Shown piece by piece: positions 29,501-33,261 of a DNA stretch of 64,000 nucleotides. Location: positions 95,001 through 159,000 of the forward strand of contig CAJHNH020002435.1 in the NCBI GenBank assembly GCA_905116865.2, given 5' to 3'. Source of the DNA: Candidula unifasciata. Taxonomy: Eukaryota > Mollusca > Gastropoda > Stylommatophora > Geomitridae. A program made the position numbers and the translations under genes. A model generated the notes under the pieces. The model was not told the origin of the DNA and did not search any database. It saw only the letters and a program-made list of their open reading frames with translations. How positions within the stretch are numbered: position 1 is the stretch's first letter; the number at the start of each line of letters is the position of its first letter.

Positions 29501-29582
29501 TATGGATGCCTGCGGTAGAATCAACTGTGCCAAGACTTGCAAGGGGAGACCACCAAGGCCAAAGAAAATCATAGAAAGGTAA
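149..29582 (+). CDS. Cadherin-superfamily membrane protein gene, 3' part (8 exons)
   Basis: Spliced gene model: 149-279, 3471-3539, 5575-5784, 14547-14673, 16871-16940, 20518-20683, 26343-26471, 29406-29578. All donors begin GT, all acceptors end AG, and codon phase is kept at every junction, which is strong internal proof. The roughly 357 visible residues give: the end of one cadherin repeat (F-x-ID, LDYE, ATDG), a linker, a second repeat ([35 protein letters not shown]), a third degenerate repeat (AAIDGD, YAVDRG), a Pro/Thr-rich stalk, one transmembrane helix and a short basic tail. Cadherins are calcium-dependent adhesion proteins of the cell surface; the D-x-D, A-x-D and D-x-N-D signatures here are partly degraded, so calcium binding may be weaker than usual. 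The 5' end lies outside the window. The family is clear; orthology (protocadherin, Fat-like or cadherin-23-like) cannot be decided. Confidence 0.85.
280..594. other. Intronic sequence with dispersed-repeat piece
   Basis: The first 110 bp are rich in CTGT/CTGC motifs with no coding signal. Bases 430-560 resemble repeats at 2620, 3255 and 56995 (shared core: bases around aaaatcgcatgaaaatgtcc), so this is probably a fragment of the same dispersed family. Confidence 0.4.
595..2470 (+). pseudogene. Degenerate LINE (endonuclease + RT remnants)
   Basis: An open stretch at 595-1110 carries [11 protein letters not shown], the hallmark of the apurinic-type endonuclease of non-LTR retrotransposons. Further on, translated pieces show G-L-P-Q-G near 1597-1612 (RT motif), L-K-Y-L-G-V-L near 1720, and [10 protein letters not shown] near 1925, all in the order of a jockey/I-like pol gene. 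Many stops and frameshifts and a G-rich run at 2005-2050 show it is dead. The 3' segment (2060-2470) is also present at 61578-61760. Confidence 0.7.
2620..2825. repeat. Dispersed repeat family E, copy 1
   Basis: Shares ccagaaatattcgcacgcag and the following taaatgcataaggcagtt-like block with 3255-3440, and weaker similarity with 425-560 and 56995-57140. It has an internal poly-A (2664-2680). The class is unknown. Confidence 0.55.
2826..3254. other. Intronic sequence without recognised feature
   Basis: AT-rich, with a poly-A/poly-G pair at 3120-3152. I see no coding signal and no clear repeat match. Confidence 0.4.
3255..3440. repeat. Dispersed repeat family E, copy 2
   Basis: The core ccagaaatattcgcccgcag followed by taaaaacataaggcagtt matches the copy at 2620. 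It ends near atcagtggttcac, just before cadherin exon b. Confidence 0.55.
3471..3539 (+). CDS. Cadherin gene exon b (inter-repeat linker)
   Basis: A 69-bp, phase 0-0 exon between ctttccacag and gtgagt. It encodes 23 residues beginning [10 protein letters not shown], which matches the position of the calcium-binding D-x-N-D-N-x-P linker but with degenerate residues, then the first strand of the next repeat ending C-E-G-K. It was found only by scanning for splice sites between neighbouring cadherin exons. Confidence 0.8.
3607..3865 (-). repeat. tRNA-derived SINE family 2, full copy
   Basis: Read on the minus strand it begins with a tRNA-like head (CGGTGTCCGTGGCTAAGGCG, box A-like) and a box-B-like ggtgatcgaaactgc, then a body shared with 3868, 4073, 12496, 18128, 36440 and 39752 that ends in the complement of gtaaaggacccttttccacg. 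These features fit a Pol III SINE. Confidence 0.65.
3868..4066 (-). repeat. SINE family 2, body-only copy
   Basis: Adjacent to and in the same orientation as the previous copy, it repeats gtaaagatccctttccacgc, gtgggtaatgtggcc and caggctgggtcgacctg-type blocks but lacks the tRNA-like head. Confidence 0.65.
4073..4170 (-). repeat. SINE family 2, truncated copy
   Basis: The third member of a tandem cluster; only the 3' body (gtaaaggacccttttccacg to cggcacttggtgggtga) is present. The following 4171-4330 has no recognised repeat. Confidence 0.6.
4577..4960 (-). pseudogene. LINE family D 3' fragment, interrupted
   Basis: 4577-4668 (gacatcacagcactcgggac, cgatcttcagcagccagcg) and 4888-4960 (gtcagccagatcccc) match, in the same order, the RNase-H-end LINE repeat at 24258-24650. 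The palindromic element at 4700-4886 splits the copy. Confidence 0.6.
4700..4886. mobile_element. Inverted-repeat MITE-like element with nested insert
   Basis: The left arm 4700-4738 (gctctagctgctgacgtcac ... gggctaacgatgc) is the reverse complement of the right arm 4835-4886, apart from about 13 extra bases on the right. Between the arms lies a roughly 79-bp piece with hAT-like ends (cagttctcaaac ... aagaaccgctg) that contains a perfect 22-bp palindrome at 4768-4789. The element is inserted in LINE family D. Confidence 0.6.
5100..5515 (-). pseudogene. LINE RT C-terminal fragment
   Basis: The minus-strand translation at 5515-5285 gives [18 protein letters not shown], followed by [10 protein letters not shown]. 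This is the usual A-x-E-M-W-x-x-R-R-x-L-R-I-x-W-T region at the C-terminal side of RTE/CR1-like reverse transcriptases. Stops follow, so it is non-functional. Confidence 0.6.
5575..5784 (+). CDS. Cadherin gene exon c (core of cadherin repeat)
   Basis: A 210-bp, phase 0-0 exon: acceptor ...cttcctaaaaag, donor gtaagt. Its 70 residues form most of a cadherin repeat: V-I-D-P-D-A near the start, [11 protein letters not shown] in the middle, L-I-D-Y-D-V-D-G in the place of LDYE, and K-F-I-L-T at the end, which joins directly to the A-T-D of the next exon. A (CAT)n run starts about 36 bp after the donor. Confidence 0.88.
5785..6430. other. Intronic sequence
   Basis: Contains a (CAT)n run at 5820-5849 just after the exon c donor, then AT-rich DNA with a short poly-A/T stretch. 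No coding region recognised. Confidence 0.4.
6431..6680 (-). repeat. SINE family 2-like copy, diverged
   Basis: Blocks such as tggaccaataggcactcttt, gatgatgtggtcgcc and a tRNA-like end (atccaagaccttctggcccg) follow the order of the SINE 2 body and head at 18128-18384. Divergence is high. Confidence 0.45.
6692..7046 (+). repeat. tRNA-derived SINE family 3, copy 1
   Basis: The head has tcgaggtatggtgaccgcct and a box-B-like gaggttcaggccccgg, then poly-T and the body with ctctgggcagagagat, a cgtgtgtactgttacgcacg-like block and, near the end, ccatgatgttgatcc. The same order occurs at 33262-33490 (+) and 28160-28325 (-). Confidence 0.65.
7215..7475 (-). pseudogene. LINE family D 3' fragment
   Basis: Contains tcgtctcgccccttccctga, tgttgagggtctgcc, cttcagactgtggtgatctg and gaaaatatacaaagaacgct. 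All are aligned in order with 58640-58890 and 24330-24650. On the minus strand this region codes for the RNase H/C-terminal end of a LINE. Confidence 0.6.
7493..9299. repeat. 24-bp minisatellite, about 75 copies
   Basis: The unit is acatgcccccatctttctca plus gcac, with a C/T variant at the fifth C and rare variants (cagac, cagta, tcata). Because 24 is a multiple of 3, several frames on both strands stay open for hundreds of codons (P-P-S-F-S-A-H-M; reverse M-C-A-E-K-D-G-G). These are not real genes. A one-base register shift occurs near 7620 and 8007. Confidence 0.97.
9314..10197 (-). mobile_element. Mariner-type element, internally deleted
   Basis: The ends are inverted repeats (tgagggttgttccaaaatca at 9314; its near-complement ends at 10197, cgagggctattccaaaatca) flanked by TA at 9312-9313 and 10198-10199. 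The minus-strand frame at 10156-9842 reads [12 protein letters not shown], then [13 protein letters not shown] and D-V-H-D-E-N, the N-terminal helix-turn-helix domain of mariner transposases. 9490-9690 holds a degraded central part. At 884 bp it is shorter than the usual 1.3 kb, so the catalytic domain is damaged. Confidence 0.8.
10360..11460 (-). pseudogene. RTE-like LINE reverse transcriptase fragment
   Basis: The minus-strand translation of 11264-11061 shows [16 protein letters not shown], which matches the GIQWTL...LEDLDFADD region of RTE-type RTs with the catalytic FADD destroyed. Toward 10360 the minus strand gives [15 protein letters not shown] and K-N-T-G-R-K-E-L-E, the typical C-terminal tail. 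There are many stops. Confidence 0.65.
11690..12215 (+). pseudogene. LINE RT C-terminal fragment
   Basis: Pieces read [31 protein letters not shown] and G-R-L-R-K-I-W-T. This is the G-V-T-R-x-D-R-x-R-N ... W-F-G-H-V-x-R tail of a non-LTR retrotransposon RT. A stop follows N-G-N-K-S at 12046. Confidence 0.65.
12216..12495. other. Intronic sequence, no feature seen
   Basis: AT-rich with a few SINE-like words (ccattttaggttgggtcag near 12256) suggesting a SINE 2 fragment. No gene. Confidence 0.35.
12496..12600 (-). repeat. SINE family 2, truncated copy
   Basis: gtaaaggacccttttccacg, ttttggcgtatagagaatat, tagacctatattttcataga and a gatgggtaatgtggtca-like end match the body of SINE 2. It stops directly before the 39-bp array's flank. 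Confidence 0.6.
12658..13460. repeat. 39-bp minisatellite, about 20 copies
   Basis: The unit starts agcgataaacacctggtgac and ends catcacacgg (13 codons, [13 protein letters not shown] on plus). Variants alternate cacacagg/acaaaggg and cagagc/cggagc. Open frames on both strands are artefacts. The right flank (13455-13560) is a dispersed repeat also present at 18590-18710 with only one unit. Confidence 0.95.
13627..13812 (-). repeat. tRNA-Leu/Ser-like SINE family 4, copy 1
   Basis: The minus strand begins gaggggagcggctggccgaa (box A TGGCCGA...) and has a near-perfect box B, GGGTTCGAATCC (complement of ggattcgaaccc at 13743), then an A-rich stretch and a short body. A long variable region between the boxes recalls class II tRNAs (Leu or Ser). 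Confidence 0.7.
14050..14262 (-). repeat. SINE family 4, copy 2 (with G-run)
   Basis: Box B is the complement of ggattcgaacctgggtctcc at 14219; the body shares ccacgaactgtgtcggtcat and the poly-A. A poly-G tract (14080-14112) interrupts the 3' end. The end with box A is cut at about 14258. Confidence 0.65.
14547..14673 (+). CDS. Cadherin gene exon d (repeat end and next linker)
   Basis: A 127-bp exon, phase 0 in and phase 1 out, with acceptor ttatctgtgcag and donor gtttgt. It encodes A-T-D-Q-G-G-L, the conserved A-x-D near the end of a cadherin repeat, a beta strand, then D-C-N-D-I-Y-P, a recognisable D-x-N-D-x-x-P linker, and the first strand of the following repeat with T-E-C-I-A-G. A 31-bp minisatellite begins about 20 bp after the donor. 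Confidence 0.88.
14692..15736. repeat. 31-bp minisatellite, about 34 copies, with 124-bp higher order
   Basis: The unit is tttcctcatgttgtggcgac plus cctttcataca. The marked variant catgttgttgcg starts at 14854, 14978, 15102 and 15226, exactly 124 bp (4 units) apart. The array starts 20 bp after the exon d donor and continues on its right side into an hAT-MITE end, from which the unit seems to come. Open frames here are artefacts. Confidence 0.95.
15737..15875. mobile_element. hAT-type MITE right end
   Basis: caaacatagttattttcgtt, ggcgacctctgtgaaagggt, gggtcgcgacccacaggttg and agatccgttg follow the same order as the MITE end at 53610-53710 (ending gttcagaaccactg). The left terminus is not visible; the tandem array replaces it. 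Confidence 0.65.
15885..16680 (+). pseudogene. LINE RT C-terminal fragment with CA repeat inside
   Basis: Translated pieces read [25 protein letters not shown] (RT palm-to-thumb region), L-L-C-G-A-E-T, and after the CA-rich block [15 protein letters not shown]. The order matches RTE/CR1-like RTs; frames are broken. Confidence 0.6.
16306..16460. repeat. (CA)n/(CG)n microsatellite
   Basis: Alternating purine-pyrimidine tract of acac, gcgc and cacg dinucleotides. Because purines and pyrimidines alternate, it could adopt Z-DNA. Confidence 0.95.
16871..16940 (+). CDS. Cadherin gene exon e
   Basis: A 70-bp exon, phase 1 in and 2 out, with acceptor cttatctctcacaaatag and donor gtaagt. It encodes [13 protein letters not shown], the D-x-D region typical of the N-terminal third of a cadherin repeat, then N-N-V-V-Y-F. 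Both junction codons are completed by the neighbouring exons without a stop. Confidence 0.83.
16941..17695. other. Intronic sequence, no gene seen
   Basis: Mixed-composition intron DNA with a CAT/CAC-rich stretch (17525-17590) and a G-rich run (17620-17660). No recognised repeat family. Confidence 0.35.
17696..17990. repeat. 29-bp minisatellite, about 10 copies
   Basis: The unit is cccacgcggatgtagacctc plus tgttgtcat, with C/T (tgctgt/tgttgt) and cat/cac variants. Confidence 0.95.
18128..18384 (-). repeat. SINE family 2, full copy with tRNA-like head
   Basis: On the minus strand it starts gagtcgccgtggtatagcag then ctaaacgctcgcctg, with a box-B-like ggtcgtggttaaggtcc, then a short A-rich spacer and the family body. 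This is one of the best-preserved heads in the window. Confidence 0.7.
18439..18590. repeat. 44-bp tandem repeat, about 3.5 copies
   Basis: gaagttcaaagttcg-type words start at 18441, 18485, 18529 and 18573, exactly 44 bp apart, each followed by tataactttctgactgacag-like sequence. Confidence 0.85.
18590..18710. repeat. Dispersed repeat holding a single unit of the 39-bp satellite
   Basis: gagcgatatatactcggtga followed by cacaaagtgccac, then ccaagataccatgttcaacc and agattacattagggctcc. These match, in order, the last unit and right flank of the array at 13455-13560. Only one unit is present here. Confidence 0.7.
19174..20311. mobile_element. hAT-type non-autonomous element with perfect 8-bp duplication
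   Basis: Left end tagggctgtaccgaatattc; right end attcggtatagcccta: an inverted terminal repeat. It is flanked by atatcaag at 19166-19173 and 20312-20319. Subterminal attcg/cgaat motifs occur many times at both ends (19190-19262 and 20222-20302). The interior holds a LINE fragment and no transposase. Confidence 0.85.
19445..20160 (+). pseudogene. LINE RT C-terminal fragment inside the hAT element
   Basis: Pieces read [27 protein letters not shown], then [15 protein letters not shown] and finally a tail ending with gatatctgcagcagtaaacc and ctcagaatgctaaagaagg. This 3' tail is shared with the LINE ending at 61800. Frames are broken. Confidence 0.65.
20518..20683 (+). CDS. Cadherin gene exon f (last cadherin-like repeat)
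   Basis: A 166-bp exon, phase 2 in and 0 out, with acceptor cgacttcattcag and donor gtatgt. It encodes a Gly-rich loop, a strand with I-I-V-T-Q-P-G, then [14 protein letters not shown], the A-x-D signature of a repeat end, and S-V-R-F-T. The repeat is degenerate (Gly-rich, no LDYE), as is common for membrane-proximal cadherin domains. A CAT/CGT trinucleotide array starts about 22 bp past the donor. Confidence 0.85.
20700..22005. repeat. Trinucleotide-type compound satellite (CAT/CGT/GTC)
   Basis: A long block of CAT, CGT and GTT triplets. 20927-21080 is an 18-bp tandem (tcatagtactcgtcgtcg, about 9 copies); 21330-21640 repeats a ~120-bp block; 21748-21990 has a 66-bp unit (aacatagtggttgtcgtcgt starts at 21748, 21814, 21880 and 21946). 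Met/Thr-, Asp-, Ser/Arg- and Val-rich frames are artefacts. Confidence 0.95.
22006..22715. other. Intronic sequence, unassigned
   Basis: Holds a short minus frame at 22304-22065 ([10 protein letters not shown] and Y-T-L-C-D-L-Y-K-Q) without a family match I recognise, and several TG-rich patches. It may be an unknown repeat. Confidence 0.3.
22740..22890. repeat. Dispersed repeat family F, copy 1
   Basis: tgccaggcgataaattgtgc, aatctattgtttgtg and a cacaacggggaaacattgtt block match 26085-26170 and 36340-36425 in order. A poly-C/T run (22814-22830) lies inside. Class unknown. Confidence 0.55.
22940..23340 (+). pseudogene. Possible LINE RT fragment, very degraded
   Basis: M-S-V-L-L-Y-G-A-E near 23026-23055 resembles the L-L-Y-G-A-E-T-W motif seen in other RT fragments of this window. 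The rest is too decayed to classify. Confidence 0.35.
23360..24096. other. Intronic sequence, unassigned
   Basis: Includes gtgacccggctgcttattgg- and cgtcaccgatcgcgacag-like words that recur loosely near 57230-57300, so part is probably an unnamed dispersed repeat. No gene seen. Confidence 0.35.
24105..25100. mobile_element. hAT-type element carrying LINE debris
   Basis: Left end cagtggatttaaacttttcc; right end acattgaaaaccactg: inverted ends of the cagtggttctcaa type. The flanking 8 bp are ctttagac (24097-24104) and ctctagac (25101-25108), one mismatch. The interior includes the LINE family D fragment at 24258-24650. Confidence 0.75.
24258..24650 (-). pseudogene. LINE family D: RNase H end and C-terminus
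   Basis: The minus-strand translation near 24620-24575 reads [14 protein letters not shown], the conserved H-x3-G-N-E-x-A-D region of LINE RNase H domains. Downstream (24495-24262) a frame continues with [19 protein letters not shown] and F-L-E-C-P-E-C-Y. This identifies family D (also at 4577, 7215, 37135, 45415 and 58540) as the 3' end of an RNase-H-bearing LINE. Confidence 0.65.
25109..25870. other. Intronic sequence, no gene seen
   Basis: AT-rich. The minus frame at 25706-25401 has no family signature, although words near 25440-25600 (cgtttcaaaagtcgtgcttc, ggattttatcgtgtagcctt, atttataacacg) loosely resemble 35283-35400, which suggests a shared old repeat. Confidence 0.35.
25875..26060 (+). 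pseudogene. LINE RT C-terminal tail
   Basis: Reads [18 protein letters not shown], then L-K-Q-E-A-T-N-G-Q, corresponding to the G-K-R-K-R-G-R-P-x-x-T-W-R-R tail of RTE-like elements. Confidence 0.55.
26085..26170. repeat. Dispersed repeat family F, copy 2
   Basis: aataaactgtgcaatgtatt, gtttgtgtccgcattattta and ggtaaaacattcgtttaaa align with the copies at 22740 and 36340. Confidence 0.5.
26343..26471 (+). CDS. Cadherin gene exon g (Pro/Thr stalk)
   Basis: A 129-bp, phase 0-0 exon. The acceptor is a poly-C tract ending in CAG and the donor is GT-AAGT after GACAGT. Its 43 residues are almost all Pro, Thr and Ala ([19 protein letters not shown]), ending K-K-F-T-R-T-D-S. This looks like an O-glycosylated juxtamembrane stalk between the last repeat and the membrane helix. 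A (CT)n microsatellite lies about 40 bp after the donor. Confidence 0.78.
26507..26556. repeat. (CT)n microsatellite
   Basis: About 24 CT dinucleotides, 36 bp past the exon g donor. Confidence 0.95.
26600..27130. other. Intronic sequence, unassigned
   Basis: Contains a purine-rich stretch (26750-26830) and a minus frame at 27061-26673 ([12 protein letters not shown] and a Phe/Tyr/Ser-rich end) that I do not recognise; plausibly an unnamed repeat. Confidence 0.3.
27140..27245 (+). pseudogene. LINE C-terminal fragment (RT tail)
   Basis: aactggcagaattggcgaga, gatgatagaggcgttctgca and aaatgcttgctacatcgtga match the 3' end of the LINE fragment at 59430-59520 word for word with substitutions. Confidence 0.6.
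27288..27462 (-). repeat. SINE family 4, copy 3
   Basis: The minus strand begins gcagcatctggccgagtgat (box A) and has box-B-like GAGTTTGAATCC (complement of ggattcaaactc at 27391), then a body like that at 13627. Confidence 0.65.
27640..27830 (-). pseudogene. LINE RT tail fragment
   Basis: tccagtccatttcttgatgt, tgtcattccag and tttgccctcctcttcttcg match the C-terminal region at 40670-40735 (minus: R-x-R-Q-x-x-x-W-x-D-N-I-K-E-W-T type). Only the tail remains. Confidence 0.5.
27831..28155. other. Intronic sequence, no feature seen
   Basis: AT-rich left, mixed right; no recognised repeat or gene. Confidence 0.35.
28160..28325 (-). repeat. SINE family 3, minus copy
   Basis: The reverse complement reads gaggggaccccatggtctcg, ggtatggtgtccgtctcgag, tgctagaggtcccggggtga, like the head at 33262. 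The body is truncated after the A/T-rich spacer. Confidence 0.65.
28326..28867. other. Intronic sequence, no gene seen
   Basis: Includes an A-rich stretch (28452-28480); no recognised family. Confidence 0.35.
28880..29114 (+). repeat. tRNA-derived SINE family 1, intact copy with 12-bp duplication
   Basis: Head gtcggctgtgtggctaagtc (box A tggctaagtcg), box B gggttcgatccc, body with tggtttcgacagtggtatca and tail cgtcctataaaggaaacgc then aactaacct. It is flanked by taatccggactg at 28868-28879 and 29115-29126, a perfect 12-bp target duplication. It lies in the intron before the transmembrane exon. Confidence 0.9.
29406..29582 (+). CDS. Cadherin gene exon h (transmembrane helix and tail)
   Basis: The acceptor is ...atatatgttggcag. 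It encodes D-P-N-L-P-W, a helix of about 23 hydrophobic residues ([15 protein letters not shown]), then a tail rich in Cys, Arg and Lys ending P-K-K-I-I-E-R. If a donor is used, the exon ends at 29578 in phase 2 (gtaagt). If it is not, the frame reads R then stop TAA at 29580-29582, so the same bases serve as a perfect donor or as a stop. It could be the terminal exon or an internal one. The visible tail (about 34 residues) has no catenin-binding motif that I recognise. Confidence 0.8.
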   Translation, partial: DPNLPWIIIAALLGAFMLGLLTYMLWRYGRLCMDACGRINCAKTCKGRPPRPKKIIER

Positions 29583-29594
29583 GTGAGCGAAAGA

Positions 29595-31515
29595 TGTTTG
29601 TTTGCGTTAACCGGCTGTAAAATGTTTCTTTGCGTTAACCGGCTGTAAAATTTTTGTTTGCGTTAGCCGGCTGTAAAATGTTTGTCTGCGTTAGCCAGCT
29701 GTGAAATGTTTGTTTGTGTTAACCGGCTGCAAAATGTTTGTTTGCGTTAGCCAGCTGTTAAATGTTTGTTTGTGTTAACCGGCTGTAAAATGTTTGTTTG
29801 CGTTAGCCAGCTGTGAAATGTTTGTCTGCGTTAGCCAGCTGTGAAATGTTTGTCTGCGTTAGCCAGCTTTGAAATGTTTGTTTGCGTTAGCCAGCTGTGA
29901 AATGTTTGATTGTGTTAACCGGCTGTAAAATGTTTGTTTGCGTTAGCCAGTTGTGAAATGTTTGTCTGCGTTAGCCAGCTGTGAAATGTTTGTCTGCGTT
30001 AGCCAGCTTTGAAATGTTTGTTTGCGTTAGCCAGCTGTGAAATGTTTGTCTGCGTTAACAGGCTGTAAAATGTTTGCTTGCGTTAGCCAGCTGAAAAAAT
30101 GTTTGTTTGCGTTACCCGGCTGTAAATAGTTTGTTTGAGTTATCCGGCTGTAAAATGTTTGCTTGCGTTAGCCAGCTGTAAAATCTTTGTTTGCGTTAAC
30201 CGGCTGTAAAATGTTTGCGTTAACCAGTTGTAAAATTTTGGTTTGCATTAACAGGCTGTGAAATGTTTGTTTAAGTTAACCGGCTGTAAAATATTTGTTT
30301 GCGCTTACCGGCTGTAAAATGTTTGTTCCCGTTAACCAGCTGTAAAATGTTTGTTCCCGTTAGCCAGCTGTAAAACGTTTGTTTGCGTTAGCCAGCTATG
30401 AAATGTTTGTCTGCGTTAGCCAGCTTTGAAATGTTTGTTTGCGTTAGTCAGCTGTGAAATAATTGTCTGCGTTAACAGGTTGTAAAATGTTTGCTTGCGT
30501 TAGCCAGCTGAAAAATGTTTGTTTGCGTTAGCCATCTGTAAAAAGTTTGTTCGTTACCCAGATGTAAAATGTTTGTTCCTGTTAACCAGCTGTAAAATGT
30601 TTGTTCCCGTTAGCCAGCTGTAAAACGTTTGTTTGCGTTAGCCAGCTGTGAAATGTTTGTATGCGTTAGCCAGCTTTGAAATGTTTGTTTGCGTTAGTCA
30701 GCTGTGAAATAATTGTCTGCGTTAACAGGTTGTAAAATGTTTGCTTGCGTTAGCCAGCTGAAAAATTTTTGTTTGCGTTAGCCATCTGTAAAATGTTTGT
30801 TCGTTACCCAGATGTAAAATGTTTGTTCCCGTTAACCAGCTGTAAAATGTTTGTTCCCGTTAGCCAGCTGTAAAACGTTTGTTTGTGTTAGCCAGCTGTG
30901 AAATGTTTGTCTGCGTTAGCCAGCTTTGAAATGTTTGTTTGCGTTAGCCAGCTGTGAAATGTTTGTCTGCGTTAACAGGCTGTAAAATGTTTGCTTGCGT
31001 TAGCCAGCTAAAAAAATGTTTGTTTGCGTTACACGGCTGTAAATAGTTTGTTTGCGTTATCCGGCTGTAAAATGTTTGCTTGCGTTAGCCAGCTGTACAA
31101 TCTTTGTTTGTGTTAACCGGCTGTAAAATGTTTGTGTTAACCCGCTGTAAAATGTTGGTTTGCGTTAACAGGCTGTCAAATGTTTGCTTGCGTTAGCCAG
31201 ATGAAAAATTTTTGTTTGCGTTACACGGCGGTAAATAGTTTTTTTTAAGTTAACCGGCCGTAAAATGTTTGCTTGTGTTAACCGACTGTAAAATGTTTGT
31301 TTAGGTTAACCAGCTGTAAAATGTTTGTTTTCGCTAACCGGCTGTAAAATGTTTGCTTGCGTCAGCCAGCTGTAAAATGTTTGTTTGCGTTAGCCATCTG
31401 TAGAATATTTGTTCGTTACCCAGCTGTAAAATGTTTGTTCCCGTTAGCCAGCTGTAAAACGTTTGTTTGCGTTAACCGGCTGTAAAATGTTTGTTTGCGT
31501 TAACCAGCTGTAAAC
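29595..31515. repeat. 28-bp minisatellite, about 69 copies, with 250-bp higher order
   Basis: The unit is tgtttgtttgcgttagccag plus ctgtaaaa, starting about 17 bp after the exon h donor/stop. The marker aaaacgtttg occurs at 30372, 30622 and 30872 (250-bp spacing, nine units), showing segmental copying of the array's middle; another lies at 31456. Confidence 0.95.
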
Positions 31516-32281
31516 TCGGGGATAAAAAGTAAACTCTGGGAAAAAAAAGGTTCTTGTTATTCGTCTATTTCTTAACTTTGGCTAGATCCCAAGACCCGAG
31601 TGTTACATTTGCCTCTGTTTTACAAATTTGGCATATTTGTAAGCTGTCTGTTGATTCCTTGTTCCTTAGATAAACGCACTCCGACTTCGAAGGACACATT
31701 CATCCTATATAAAGGTCCGCAAAAACAAAATGTAACCAATTCTCAGACCAGTGACGGCTGAAGAGAAGACGTAGTTAATAGAGAAAACAAAACTAGCTGA
31801 AGCCTCTCTCACGGACAGAAAAACAAAACAAAACTCGTCATTCAATGACGTCTGCCACAAAAGTAACCTCCACAGTTTCATGTCCAGTCTGAAACGAGCG
31901 AGAGCCGCTTATGCGCACACGGTGTTACAGTGGAGGAGACGAAAAAACATCCTAACACCCCAACAACATAGCAGAGCTCGTGGGAACAGGCCGCGTCAGG
32001 AATGGGAGTCGGAGCGAGATGCTGGCATCTTCGTGATATGTACCAAAATTGTATAAGGCAGCTGTCAGATGTTCCAATACTAACAGTCCCAAACTAGAAT
32101 TACCTCTAACTGTTGAAGAAAACACCCGTTTTGCATAAGGGTTTGTACAATTAGTGCAGTACCTGGTGGCACCCAAGATGAAGTTCGAGGTATCCCCTTT
32201 TAAATGTATCTGTAACTGAAATCATAGGAGCAAGAGGGAGAAATGGGAAAGGTGAAAAAAAAAAAAACTGGGAAAGAAAAA

Positions 32282-32283
<2 letters not shown>
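31516..32283. other. Unassigned sequence downstream of the array
   Basis: Mixed composition. A plus-strand stretch near 31890-32030 reads R-A-R-A-A-Y-A-H-T-V-L-Q-W-R-R-R without a family I recognise. An acceptor-like cttgttccttag at 31669 is followed at once by a TAA in the cadherin frame. No confident gene. Confidence 0.3.

Positions 32284-32355
<72 letters not shown>
32284..32355. repeat. (TA)n microsatellite
   Basis: 36 uninterrupted AT dinucleotides. Confidence 0.97.
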
Positions 32356-32359
<4 letters not shown>

Positions 32360-32808
32360 AGGTGCTTTGCATCGTCTCCCCGATTACATTGTTGCAAGCA
32401 GAAAGTCCGTGCTACAAGTGACGGCACAAGATACCTGTGGCTAGTCGAGTAAGCGAGGGAAAGCCCGAGCTAGTCTCGTGGTCAGTTGATCATCAGAAGT
32501 TGTAGAAGACGGTTGTATTTGTAGAAGATGTAGTCCCTATGTCGTGCGTGTGACCAGTATTTGAATAAGTCGCGAGTGATAGAAGAGTGAATAATTGTTG
32601 AAGCATGTGGAATAAATGTAACTGAATAAACTGATAGTATGTACAAAGATGCCGAGTGGAGTTTGTGTTATCAACCCTAGATGTTCGAGCAGTGCAAGTT
32701 ATGTTGCAGTAATCATAGAGAGTGAACCATGACGAAAGCCAATACGTAGGAAGCAAAGTTGCATTTCAAGGTTCGTTCCCAGGTAGTTGAAAGCCACGAC
32801 TCATTCCA
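32356..32808. other. Unassigned sequence between two TA repeats
   Basis: About 450 bp, GA-rich, with aataaatgtaactgaataaa near 32611, which resembles a polyadenylation region. It could be part of an unknown retroelement end. No coding signal. Confidence 0.3.
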
Positions 32809-32813
32809 ATATA

Positions 32814-32887
<74 letters not shown>

Positions 32888-32906
32888 AAAACACACACAC
32901 ACACAC

Positions 32907-32978
<72 letters not shown>
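32809..32978. repeat. (TA)n - (CA)n - (GA)n compound microsatellite
   Basis: TA run to 32882, a short CA run, then about 37 GA dinucleotides to 32978. Confidence 0.97.
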
Positions 32979-32979
<1 letters not shown>

Positions 32980-33261
32980 AAAGCCACGCTCAACGGTTTA
33001 AAGAGTGGGAACATGCGTGTTATACCGTCGGTTGTCCATAGTTATAACAATGGCGGTCTGTAATCGCTTATATTAACATTTACATTACTATTACCATTAC
33101 ATTTCGAAAAAAGGGGAGTGAAATATCTGATACTTAGGGTTTCCATTTCTTCCTTGAGTTAGTATCTCAGTGTTTTCCATATTCTTCGCTTCCCTAGTTA
33201 TTGCGTTGTCAATCTTTGTTTCCTTGTTTTGTGTTTCCTTTACCCTGCTTGCACTATTTCT

